Assembly: GCF_910592395.1 (NCBI RefSeq) | Contig: NC_088324.1 | Span: 6,782,953-6,846,952 of the forward strand | DNA: 64,000 nt | Direction of reading: 5' to 3' | From: Lineus longissimus | Lineage: Eukaryota; Nemertea; Pilidiophora; Heteronemertea; Lineidae | Shown here: piece after piece, positions 33,501 through 42,779 of the stretch | How the letters are laid out: each line of letters begins with the position of its first letter | Position numbering within the stretch: the first letter of the stretch is position 1 | Position numbers and translations under genes: made by a program | Notes under the pieces: generated by a model | What the model was told of the DNA's origin: nothing | Databases searched by the model: none | What the model saw: only the letters and a program-made list of their open reading frames with translations

Positions 33501-34552
33501 GAATGTACGCACTGCCAGTGTATTTTAATGTGTTCAAGCAATTACAAGTTATGTCATCTGCCACCGAGGTTGTTTGGGGCTCTCCCCGGTTCGCCAAGCA
33601 AAAAGGAAACATCTATATCTACAGCAAGACGTCACAGCGTAGACCCATGGCTCCATGCAGTATCGGTCCTCATGGAGAGGATCGATGCATGGAGGGCTGA
33701 CTCGGTTCAAATCGGAGTGAACATCGGAATAGCATGATAATTCGAGCAGATTTTGAATTTTTCCTTTTTTTGTGAAATTGGTCGATGGAAACAACTTTTT
33801 AGAGGTGACTGGGCAGCCGACAGCTTGGGAATACTGCCCTTCAATTACTAATACCAACGGTCCTCCGAACAAGCATATTTCGGCTCAGATTTAAATATAA
33901 GCTTCTTGTCTCCTCCAATAATGAACTTTGGAATAGCTTTATAGTACAATTTGAGAAATATAGGCATCTGTTCAACGAGATAGCTGCCGAAACATGAGCA
34001 TTAATTGCAGCGAACATGTGCCGAACAGGGTATATCGCAAAAGCTTTCTTAATTCTTGATATTGTGCTGCTCGAGGGGAAATTGCTGAAAACATTGCTTA
34101 GGCCTATTCGTGAATGTGGCAGTTGTCTTTATGTCTATCAATACCTCGAGAGCTTTTTCAGGTAATAAAAGCTTGTAAATTGTCGATCAGACGAATACTA
34201 AGCTAGCTATGTGCCAAAGTATAAACCAGGCACAAGCCCAATGATACTGGGTCAAGGAAGTTTTGTTAATGCTTTCGACTCTTCCGTAGCATTCTTGTTC
34301 ACCAAACAAGGTACAGTGCACGAAACTTCACAAGAATTAGTAGTTGTGGACCATATTCGCTCTAAGCTTGATTGTACCAGAGAATGCTTGAGACAATTCA
34401 TGACCAGTGAGGCAGAAAAGTGTCTCGGGTTCCTTTACGAAGTCAGAAGGACCAGTTGTGCGGTTTACAAAGTATTTGTGTCGATCTCATCTTTAAATAA
34501 TTATGGAGCGACGACAACCAGATATCAACGACAGAAATTTGCATGTACCTAA
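24551..34552 (+). CDS. Unit C secreted LamG-PAN protein (4 exons, 339 aa)
   Basis: Exons 24,551-24,704, 24,998-25,040, 32,215-32,774 and 34,290-34,552 total 1,020 nt with consistent phases. Exon 1 has lost 21 bp in frame (FMYICAGVTAG, lacking LITLNIGG), which shortens the hydrophobic core. LamG motifs CWQHFAVTITRN, HVKLYRNGNLLR and SNFRFYPTIVTK are intact. PAN shows CTRECLRQF, CLGFLYEV and SCAVY. Intron 2 has grown to about 7.2 kb because it contains a Tigger element with BEL-2 nested inside, so splicing efficiency is uncertain. AATAAA at 34,892 could serve as the poly(A) signal. Confidence 0.65.
25480..26756 (-). pseudogene. Tigger-like transposase, unit C copy (longest DDE frame)
   Basis: The N-terminal helix-turn-helix (LNVAEYARRF, LRRWIANRE) is in one frame from a Met at 26,754-26,756 (MDTDEDDEV). 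The DNA-binding and DDE_1 parts are in another: 284 aa at 25,638-26,492, with CSPGWISDFMKRKRIVFRRK, GLTIRSNGEK, LLLLDQFRPHLADEF and SMSQPL. A small internal repeat duplicates LLLLD. The -1 shift between the two frames is in every copy. The first catalytic Asp position reads Asn (YNINQT). Low chance of activity. Confidence 0.8.
26845..27092 (+). repeat. BEL-2 5' LTR
   Basis: The LTR begins TGTTGGAGATTGACC and ends GTGGTCCCCGAAA. It contains AATAAAAGAG near 26,992, a likely poly(A) signal. Confidence 0.92.
27156..30032 (+). CDS. BEL-2 Gag-protease fused in frame to integrase C-terminal region
   Basis: The frame is 958 aa from the first ATG after the primer site. Residues about 1-140 are charged. 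About 145-330 is DUF1759 Gag (RLPKLELPTFSGVITEWQSF, LEGEAKCVIKGLP). About 390-460 has zinc knuckles (CGVCGKTHQTEKC, CFRCLGKSHFAKGC, CSKCKGRHHAILC). About 540-700 is DUF1758 aspartic protease (LMFDSGSDRSYITSS, VGLDLYWKLM). After DLRRFWDLESVGI, which normally leads into reverse transcriptase, the frame jumps at about residue 745 to LNPLTPSHFLIGRP and runs on through DUF5641 (WPLAVVTETFPG). The tail is acidic, then TRTGRVVRPRDRLDL. The frame has no stop or shift, so selection or very recent origin is implied. Confidence 0.9.
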   Translation: MPENEAGVPEGRDAVRKSRSAAKGWVTRASNALKRACKDARQPFGKDAVSKVAIESCINDFDRYLVSFEKGQSEVEMTIEDELAQEQDIDQAFAFISEAKQSRHEAQIMLEEIVTRMSKGPKSKDSNDDFDDGASCASNSSMASMGRVRLPKLELPTFSGVITEWQSFWDQFTALVDENESIPEISKFSYLSSLLEGEAKCVIKGLPVTEENYHIASKLLTDRYGRRERIIFTHVQALLNASMPGHGQGGKMVGNRVSALWRLQDELLLHIRSLQALGIEGSEYGFLLTPLILSRLPNDIRMEWARESDGREADLEFLLDFMKREINRRERSETFKVLTKTDNVGTQGHGIDATADMAEDKQRVATASALQSPSVASHSGGNSCGVCGKTHQTEKCWGLLNLPVSERHSKVQSCKLCFRCLGKSHFAKGCIAQCSKCKGRHHAILCNGGGGSGKVNKARQSGSPSVSKTQSGDSKGTGKSSSSDTGVKTPEKSKGQDTGTMKANMHSISAGSSVNSGSRVNTVLQTAKVKIVGRQGCTEATLMFDSGSDRSYITSSMVKRVKPEWVGTEPISYAAFGCNTPSVERQCNIYNVHLSGSHTGSGENISLNVAEVPVICNLLVRPLVPCELLNILGSDIQLADSVSENREITVDILVGLDLYWKLMKPQRFRQVGGLVAQESCFGWVLSGSWSDSGGGVQSVQSGACSVSPQLMCLGNVGDSDLRRFWDLESVGISLTEQETLNPLTPSHFLIGRPAGFQVEIAKDSLNNPEVVLAKDLGAREAVRQARLDDFWKVWSDDYLRNLPPVSKKFQASCNVKVGSVVLIREDHVPRMSWPLAVVTETFPGRDGIVRSVRLKTATGFLTRSVQRLHDLEISAPLPNQDSDASNTNNVDLNESFSQDLVADLRGNLDTDVDTEAVSVVETSTETPSRPSCESDDSVAVAKTTRTGRVVRPRDRLDL
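30033..31375 (+). other. BEL-2 3' untranslated region
   Basis: About 1.3 kb of T-rich sequence between the stop codon and the purine tract. No open frame with recognisable domains on either strand, and no envelope-like frame. Confidence 0.7.
31376..31623 (+). repeat. BEL-2 3' LTR
   Basis: 248 bp with the same sequence as the 5' LTR as far as can be read by eye. Followed by GCTCT and then host Tigger sequence (GTCCTGAAGC). Confidence 0.92.
33590..33870 (-). repeat. Interspersed repeat, reverse copy (unit C intron 3)
   Basis: On the minus strand it matches the repeat at 6,925-7,260: CTGCCCAGTCACCTC, CACAAAAAAAGGAAAAATTC, then GTGACGTCTTGCTG. Copies recur in D (about 40,050-40,335), E (about 46,620-46,905), F (about 52,455-52,740) and G (about 61,980-62,265). 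Confidence 0.5.
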
Positions 34553-35629
34553 AGTAATAGAGCTCACTATCTAAGGAACAAAGCAAGATATTACATTTTC
34601 ATTGAAAACAAGTTGTTGTAAATCATCTGACCCATCTTCTCTGAAAATGGCATGACGATAGCACTGATAATAAGAGAGTTGCGAGCTAACGACTGAGATA
34701 AACAAAAGACAAGGTAGCTCATCAAAGTGGTACAAATTAGTTACGTGACTGAAAAATCTAACCCACTTGTACAACTTCACATATTACCTATTATCCCTGA
34801 AAGTAAAAGCTCTCCGCCATGCAGGGTGAATCCCCTCTACAGGTAACTATGCAGCGACGTCAAGCCGATATCAACTACAGGAATTTTTAAAAATAAATCA
34901 CAGCGAGTGGAGCTGCAAAATGATAATATGCTCCTAGGATGTCTGTACGGAAAGTTCGGGTGTCAAGGGGAAAAGGAAATGGGAAAATCGTAATGTTGAA
35001 AGTATAAATCGCTTGAAATCTGCGGGTTTTTTGGTTGATGCGTTTGATAACAAGTTAGACCTGTAAGAAAGGCAAACTAATGAAGAAAAACGCCGACTCA
35101 TATAACGCATGAGACGATAATAATGACGCAATTAGTCACAAACAGCTCAATATTGATGACTCATCGAAAGTCTTTAAAAATCTATATCGTAAATGATGAC
35201 TTGGATATTTGTACAAATTTTGACTTTCGCTCTTATAAATTAATGATATGTACCACACACACACAAACAACGAGAGCATTGCTGTAAATACAATTGAAAG
35301 TTATTCCAAATTGTGATCATTGAAATTACAGGTGATAAAGATTGATACCTTTTTTATTGGCCACCCGATATATCCTTTCAAACTCAATCTACTTTCCACT
35401 CAAGCAAAAAATGATTTATTAATAACAAAGATACAAGAAACATTTTGTTTCTCATAGCGAGAACTCGATCAATATAATATATAGATATTAAACGTATTGA
35501 CTTCATATAGTTCATATAATGTAATATTACAACGGCGAATTCAAAGCAAAACATGACATCCAATCGCTATTTTTCAAATGGTTCAAGGCACTAGGTCGTA
35601 TTCGACTTGGTACAAGAGTAAGACTGATT
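34553..35629 (+). other. 3' region of unit C and spacer to unit D
   Basis: A diverged copy of the exon-4 tail lies about 340 bp downstream (GGTGAATCCCCTC...ATCAACTACAGGAAT at about 34,826). AATAAA lies at 34,892. Then boundary sequence and a CA run at about 35,252 lead to the promoter-like region. No exon is seen. Confidence 0.55.
35471..35490 (+). promoter_or_regulatory. Putative TATA region upstream of exon 1 (unit D)
   Basis: AATATAATATATAGATATT lies about 140 bp before the ATG, with a reversed CCAAT box (TTATTGGCC) at about 35,355. The same arrangement is near 11,645 (B), 24,393 (C), 42,023 (E), 48,563 (F), 57,447 (G) and 63,951 (next unit). The region is AT-rich, so the call rests on conservation across units. 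Confidence 0.35.
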
Positions 35630-38600
35630 ATGACAGCTGATCGGAATCATGGCATAGATTCCAAAAAGGTGCTGTTGATTGACTTCAACTTTTGTTGGTG
35701 TTTGATGGTGGCATCAGTGATGATTTCGTTGTTATACTTATTGTGCACTTGTGCACTTATAACACTTAATATAGGAGGTGTGACTGCTGGCTCTCCCCCG
35801 AAAGGTAAGATAGAGACCACGATATAAGGGCATTGTAGTTCCCAACAAGTTAGTCAGTGATTTGGCTTTAACTTACGAACATAACCTGAAGTCAAAGTAC
35901 ACGCTATATTCGTGACCTAACATGTTTGAACAACTGGCCTCGGCCTAGAAAACCGATGATGGGCAAGACGGACATGTGTTAATGAGAGATGAAATGCTTG
36001 TGACCAGGTACGGGGGGGGGGGGGTCTGTTCTCAATTAAAGTCACTATAGTTTAAGTATTCGCTGCAAGAAACTGTCGTTTATGGGTTCTAGTACTTGTT
36101 TTACAAACGCTTATTAGAAATATTACAAATACTAATGTTATTATAATATGATTGTTAGCTCTTCTGGATTACAAGCTTGATGGATCTGATCCGGATATAC
36201 GGTTTGTATATCACAGTACATACACAGTAAGTAGTTTGAATTTTATCGGTCTTTTCGCAAATTAGGCCAATCTTTGTCAAAGTGTGTGTAATGGGTTCAA
36301 GAGGGGTGTTCAAAGCACACACTACCGCAAGGAATATTATGACACGATCAGGACAGATTGTCCTGTCATAGGATAATGTTTAATTCATGTCATTTGAAAA
36401 TGACATGAGTAAGCCAGAGTTTGAAGAAAGCATTGATTCATTCTGATTTGAATGATCACTTAACTTTGAATGGGCCTAGATCAGTAGATGACTGACCAAC
36501 ACCAAAGCTGACCTGTCCGAAATTACACTTTATTTCCAATCATGAAAAATTCAGTACATTCGGTTTTTGAAAATGTCCTTTTCTAAATCAAGTCTCATTA
36601 CTTTTAAGGTACATTCAGATTTCTGACCATAGGAGCAGTGGAATTATAAGGCATCACCTGGATCATTATTCTCAAGGTCATCAAAATCAATCTCATTGTC
36701 CTCAGCATCTTCATCTTTCAGAAGGTCATCAGCAATATTTCTGTACTCCCCGTTTTCATTCGGGACGAGTCCGCCTACCTGAAAGGAACGTGCTGTGGAT
36801 TCAGGAGGACTTCATCCAAAGCTCGGCTATGTAGAACAGATGCAAAGGGTATTCTGGGACTGGTGCCATCGGCTTCAGTATTTGCATGCTTCCAGTCTTT
36901 CCAGCGGCGCTGACGTGAGCTCTAAATGCCCTCATAATGGTCAAGTCAAAAGGTTGACTCATAGATGTGCACCGCGCGGGAATGTTATCAAGGAGCACAC
37001 CAGCTTCTACAATAGGGGCACAGCATTCATCAGCCAATTGAGGTCTAAACTGATCTAAGAGTAAAAGCCTTGTAATTGGTTCAAATTCACCAATGAATTG
37101 AAAAAAGACTTCATCAAGCCAATGTTGGAGTGTGTCATGATTCTGCCACCCTGACCGTGATGAAGTGACACGGACATTTTCAGGAATGTTTCAAGTCCAC
37201 GAATTTCTCGGATGAAGCCTGGTTCTCTGAACACAATATGGGCTTGCTTTTTTTCCCCATTAGATCCAATTGTCAACCCAACGGTGCATCCTAATTAGGA
37301 ATTGCCCCTTGAAGTTTTAACGTCAACATCCCTCTCTCCCGGAGTAGCTGCCGTATACATGGGCAGAAAGTCCAACTGACAAAAGGTTATGTTGCCTCAC
37401 TGTGTCCCTAACGTTTCCTTGAAATCGGCGGACACGCTCATTAGCGTCAGCTAGAATCGAAGTCGTGTTTCTTGTCTTGCGACGAAATACAATACGTTTC
37501 CGTTTCATGAAATCGCTGATCCATCCTGGAGAGCACTGAAAGAGGGACCGTTCCGGTCGGTTCAAAAGATAGTTGGCTCTATCATCACCTGGAAGCTCAT
37601 CCCACCAGCGGTGGAATTCCAGCTCGGCAGCATGGACCAGATCACTTCTGGAGACGGTGAGGGCAAGACGAGAAATTCGAGAAATCGGTTGTGAACCTGC
37701 TCCTCCACTTGTGGCCATATCTGTCGTGGTCGCTTCTGACCCTCCTACTTTGGGCATTGTTCTCGGCCTGCTCCATTGACGTTTCCCGATTTGCTATCCA
37801 TCTTCGCAATGACGTGACTGCCAGCCTGAAACGTCTGGCATACTCTCCTACATTAAGCAGCCAACCATGTTCAATCGCATGTTCGCAATCGAGGACGTGG
37901 CGCAATGGTGCAGTTACACTATAGCTGTTGTGACGTCTTGGTAGTCTAGGACTATCAACTTCATCATCCTCATCAGTGTCCATACCAATGGCAGTTGAGA
38001 GTATGAGCACAAAATACAACAGATGTTTTCGAATTATCGCATTGGGCATTATCTCCAGCTGGAAAAGGTCTGTCTCTCCAGCTGGAAAAGGTCTGTCCTG
38101 AAGCTCATAGGCCTGCATGGACCATAAACCTACCTGTACCTATTACATCACGGCAATAATCGAGCCAAACAGACCACACGCATGGGGACATCAAGCCTGG
38201 CTAAAAATTGATAAGGCCAAGTTGACGCTACTCCAGGATCTAATGCTTACCTGATTTCTCCCATTGTGGGCCTGAAATTGGTTTTGGCTGTAAATTAGGC
38301 CGAAGACCGATCCGAAAATCCGAACTTACTGTATATAGTCACTGGCTTCAGGCCACTTCGGGTCACTTTAGCCCAATGGTAATAGGCAGGTTTCGCACCG
38401 TTGCGAACTACGAAAACCGAGCACGAAAATAGAAAGAAGACGAAGAAATATTCTCATAGGGGAGCAAAATCTAACGTCTTCTCCTGCTTGTTGGCTGGGG
38501 AAGCCTAATGTAACGAAGAATTAGAAATAGTTTTATTGTAATAGTGGATTAAAATCAATAGTCGTCACCAGCCAACAAGCTTAATTAACAAATCACCTTA

Positions 38601-41103
38601 CAACCGGAAAGCAACTATCACTTATATGTTTACCATCCCGTGACCAGCTCAATTTTATCTTTTTTATTTCGTAGCCTATCTGGAAATGCGAAGTACGTTG
38701 AGTCTCTAGTTTTTGGGAAAGTGCTTCAGTTTAATGATAAGCACGCATCTGCAACTCTACCTTATATAAATACATTCAAATACAAACAGATTACAATTAC
38801 CTTTTATATAAGATTCCTTACGAACAAGCTTGCCCAGAATACGTGGGTACATTTCTATACTGATGTAGAAAGAATTAGCGTAGGAGATAACCCACAATTG
38901 GAAGTGGTGATTGGTGTTTGGCACACGGATACCTCAAAACATATCAATGCACGAGACTTTTTCCACTTTTCAGTCGGCTATCAATCGATTGTCAGTCGCA
39001 AATGTTGGCAGCATTGTGCTGTTACAATTACCAGGAATATATCTACTCCTAAGCCCCATGTCAAACTTTATAGGAACGGGAACCTCTTAAGAATGACAAA
39101 GTATAAGCGATATAAAAAAACGCATATGTGGAGAAAGGTTTCATTTTTGGGTAAATTCATTCAAATGAATCAAATGTCGAATTTTAGGTTTTACCCCACT
39201 ATCGTGACAAAACTTGATATTTTAAGGGGCAAAAAAAGAGGTAGGTTGGTCAACTCGTTAATTATCTGAGCCGGAGGGCTTCACCACGACTTTGAAGACG
39301 AGTTTATTATTTTCATATTATGCACTGGTCCGACTAGGAATTTTAGGATATTATTGTGCTGGGAGACGTAGTTTTCTTGTGAAAACTTAAATTCATGTTG
39401 ACATTAGACGACTGTAATTCACTATCCAATCAGTCGTAAATAAGCATCATCAGATACCTACGCTAATGAAATAAAAAATCAGCATCGGTCGGAATGGTTC
39501 AACCAAATTCTTGTGTCAGGAAACATCAGGACAATGGCCAATATTACTGCAGTTCATCATACGTTATCAGCAAGTTGGTATTTTAATATACTATGGAAAT
39601 GTTAGTCTACAAATGCAAGTTGTGGCAATATTTAGATTTTTTAGCATGCGAAATGTCCCCAAACCTCTTCGGCACAAGCAGCTTGTTTTTAAAGGAATGG
39701 GTTTATTTTTCTCCTGTTTCGTAGCAAACTATACTTCTGAATGTTTTTGACGATCTTTAAATTTCGTTTGTACTCTTCGTTATAAAAAACACGATTTTCG
39801 TAAATGTTCCCCCTCAAACCTACACCTCATTAACAGGGTCACTGAAGGCAGTGAAGGCAGTGTTGCTTTGCCGTGATTTGTTGGGCTGAAGCCTTGCAAA
39901 CTACGCCTTTTCTTTCCCACTTTTCTAATTGTTCGAAGCTAACTTAGGAAAAGATGACGAATGTACGCACTGCCAGTGTATTTTAATGTGTTCAAGCAAT
40001 TACAAGTTATGTCATCTGCCACCGAGGTTGTTTGGGGCTCTCCCCGATTCACCAAGCAAAAAGGAAACATCTATATCTACAGCAAGACGTCACAGCGTAG
40101 ATCCATGGCTCCATGCAGAGGCTTACTAGTGTATCGGTCCTCATGGACAGGATCGACGCATGGAGGGCTGACTCGGTTCAAATCGGAGTCAACATCGGAA
40201 TAGCATGATAATTCGAGCAGATTTGGAATTTTTCCCTTTTTTCGTGAAATTGGTCGATGGAAACAACTTTATAGAGGTGACTGGGCAGTCGACAGCTTGG
40301 GAATACTACCCATCAATTACTAATACCAACGGTCCTCCGAACAAGCATATTTCGGCTCAAATTTAAATATTAACTTCTTGTGTCCTCCAATAATGAACTT
40401 TGGAATAGCTTTATAGTACAATTTGAGAAATATTGGCATCTGTTCAACAAGATAGCTGCCGAAACATCAGCATTAGTTGCAGCGAACATTATGCCGAACA
40501 GGGTATATCGCAAAAGCTTTCTTAATTCTTGATATTGTGCTGCTCGAGGGGAAATTGCTGAAAACAATGCATAGGCCTATTCGTGAATGTGGCAGTTGTC
40601 TTTATGTCTATCAATACCTCGAGAGCTTTTTCAAGTAATAAAAGCTTAATTAGCTATCCAGATCAGAGTTCAATATATTTACAGTAATATAGTAATATAT
40701 CTACAGAAAGAGAAGTTCCTTATATGTAAATTGTCGATCAGACGAATACTAAGCTAGCTATGTGCCAAAGTATAAACCAGGCACAAGCCCAATGATACTG
40801 GGTCAAGGAAGTTTTGTTAATGCTTTCGACTCTTCCGTAGCATTCTTGTTCACCAAACAAGGTACAGTGCACGAAACTTTACAAGAATTAGTAGTTGTGG
40901 ACCATATTCGCTCTAAGCTTGATTGTACCAGAGAATGCTTGAGACAATTCATGACCAGTGAGGCAGAAAAGTGTCTCGGGTTCCTTTACGAAGTCAGAAG
41001 GACCAGTTGTGCGGTTTACAAAGTATTTGTGTCGATCTCATCTTTAAATAATTATGGAGCGACGACAACCAGATATCAACGACAGAAATTTGCATGTACC
41101 TAA
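35630..41103 (+). CDS. Unit D secreted LamG-PAN protein (4 exons, 348 aa)
   Basis: Exons 35,630-35,804, 36,159-36,201, 38,675-39,240 and 40,841-41,103 add to 1,047 nt with phases 1, 2, 1. The first 24 residues (MTADRNHGIDSKKVLL...) precede the hydrophobic core (MVASVMISLLYLLCTC); translation from the inner Met would give a classical signal peptide. Mini-exon and exon 3 give a complete LamG-like domain from LDYKLDGSDPDI to LDILRGKKRG, with only one cysteine (RKCWQH). Exon 4 adds a PAN/apple-like module with four cysteines. No transmembrane segment or GPI-like tail is seen after the signal, so secretion is expected. AATAAA at 41,442 fits a last exon. This is the cleanest model with unit G. Confidence 0.75.
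36012..36024 (+). repeat. Poly-G tract in intron 1 (unit D, 13 G)
   Basis: The run length differs by unit: 4 G in C (about 24,914), 13 in D, 17 in E (42,564-42,580), 16 in F (49,098-49,113), 8 in G (57,968-57,975), and 6 in A and B (in CACAGGGGGGACAGG). Confidence 0.85.
36225..38331 (-). mobile_element. Tigger/pogo-like transposon in intron 2 of unit D
   Basis: The element is 2.1 kb, from CAGTAAGTAGTTTG at 36,225 to ACTTACTG ending at 38,331. It starts 23 bp after the mini-exon. Confidence 0.85.
36644..37983 (-). pseudogene. Tigger-like transposase, unit D copy
   Basis: Fragments in several frames. The HTH part at 37,642-37,983 has NVGEYARRFRL. The DNA-binding part ends in a shift after NVRDTVRQHNL, where a short deletion removes the Asn-for-Asp segment. 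The LLLLDQF motif region is split by further shifts near 37,190 and 37,295. The final residues before the TAA at 36,644 are acidic. Confidence 0.75.
38475..38590. repeat. Inverted repeat in intron 2 (units C to G)
   Basis: CTTGTTGGCTGGGGAAG at 38,487 and CCAGCCAACAAGCTT ending at 38,582 can pair across about 60 bp. Equivalent pairs are at about 32,026-32,118, 45,044-45,138, 51,563-51,658 and 60,407-60,502. Units A and B lack it. It may be a small transposon remnant. Confidence 0.5.
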
Positions 41104-42181
41104 AGTAATAGAGCTAACTATCTAAGGAACAAAGCAAGATATTACATTTTCATTGAAAACAAGTTGTTGTAAATCATCTGACCCATCTTCTCTGAAAATG
41201 GCATGACGATAGCACTGATAATAAGAGAGTTGCGAGCTAACGGCTGAGATAAACAAAAGACAAGGTAGCTCATCAACGTGCTACAAATTAGTTACGTGAC
41301 TGAAAAATCTAACCCACTTGTACAACTTCACATATTACCTATTATCCCTGAAAGTAAAAGCTCTCCGCCATGCAGGGTGAATCCCCTCTACAGGTAACTA
41401 TGCAGCGACGTCAAGCCGATATCAACTACAGGAATTTTGAAAATAAATCACAGCGAGTGGAGCTGCAAAATGATAATATGCTCCTAGGATGTCTGTACGG
41501 AAAGTTCGGGTGTCAAGGGGAAAAGGAAATGGGAAAATCGTAATATTAAAAGTATAAATCGCTTGAAATCTTCGGGGTTTTTTGGTTGATGCGTTTGATA
41601 ACAAGTTAGACCTGTAAGAAAGGCAAACTAATGAAGAAAAACGCCGACTCATATAACGCATGAGACGATAATAATGACGCAATTAGTCACAAACAGCTCA
41701 ATATTGATGACTCATCGAAAGTCTTTAAAAATCTATATCGTAAATGATGACTTGGATATTTGTACAAATTTTGACTTTTGCTCTTATAAATTAATGATAT
41801 GTACCACACACACACAAACAACGAGAGCATTGCTGTAAATACAATTGAAAGTTATTCCAAATTGTGATCATTGAAATTACAGGTGATAAAGATTGATACC
41901 TTTTTTACTGGCCACCCGATATATCCTTTCAAACTCAATTTACTTTCCACTCAAGCAAAAAAATGATTTATTAATAACAAAGACACAAGAAACATTTTGT
42001 TTCTCATAGCGAGAACTCGATCAATATAATATATAGATATTAAACGTATTGACTTCATATAGTTCATATAATGTAATATTACAACGGCGAATTCAAAGCA
42101 AAACATGACATCCCATCGCTATTTTTCAAATGGTTCAAGGCACTAGGTCGTATTCGACTTGGTACAAGAGTAAGACTGATT
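41104..42181 (+). other. 3' region of unit D and spacer to unit E
   Basis: Diverged exon-tail copy at about 41,377, AATAAA at 41,442, then boundary and promoter-like sequence. Closely matches 34,553-35,629. No gene. Confidence 0.55.
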
Positions 42182-42779
42182 ATGACAGCTGATCGGAATC
42201 ATTGCATAGATTCCAAAAAGGTGCTGTTGATTGACTTCAACTTTTGTTGGTGTTTGATGGTGGCATCAGTGATGATTTCGTTGTTATACTTATTGTGCAC
42301 TTGTGCACATATAACAGTTAATATAGGAGGTGTGACTGCTGGCTCTCCCCCGAAAGGTAAGATAGAGACCACGATATAAGGGCATTGTAGTTCCCAACAA
42401 GTCAGTCAGTGATTTGGCTTTAACTTACGAACATAACCTGAAGTCAAAGTACACGCTATATTCGTGACCTAACATGTTTGAACAACTGGCCTCGGCCTAG
42501 AAAACCGATGATGGGCAAGACGGACATGTGTTAATGAGAGATGAAATGCTTGTGACCAGGTACGGGGGGGGGGGGGGGGGCTGTTCTCAATTAAAGTCAC
42601 TATAGTTTAAGTATTCGCTGCAAGAAACTGTCGTTTATGGGTTCTAGTACTTGTTTCACAAACGCTTATTAGAAATATTACAAATACTAATGTTATTATA
42701 ATATGATTGTTAGCTCTTCTGGATTACAAGCTTGATGGATCTGATCCGGATATACGGTTTGTATATCACTGTACATACA

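Noticed and set aside
33471-33737. Cysteine-rich plus-strand frame (DECTHCQCILMCSSNYKLC) conserved in D, E and G
   Set aside because: It overlaps an interspersed repeat found in the opposite orientation in A and B, and it shows no phase-compatible splice sites with the gene models.
35630-39240. Direct splicing of exon 1 (phase 1 donor) to the LamG exon
   Set aside because: The phases disagree and a stop follows within about 12 codons. The 43-bp mini-exon resolves it.
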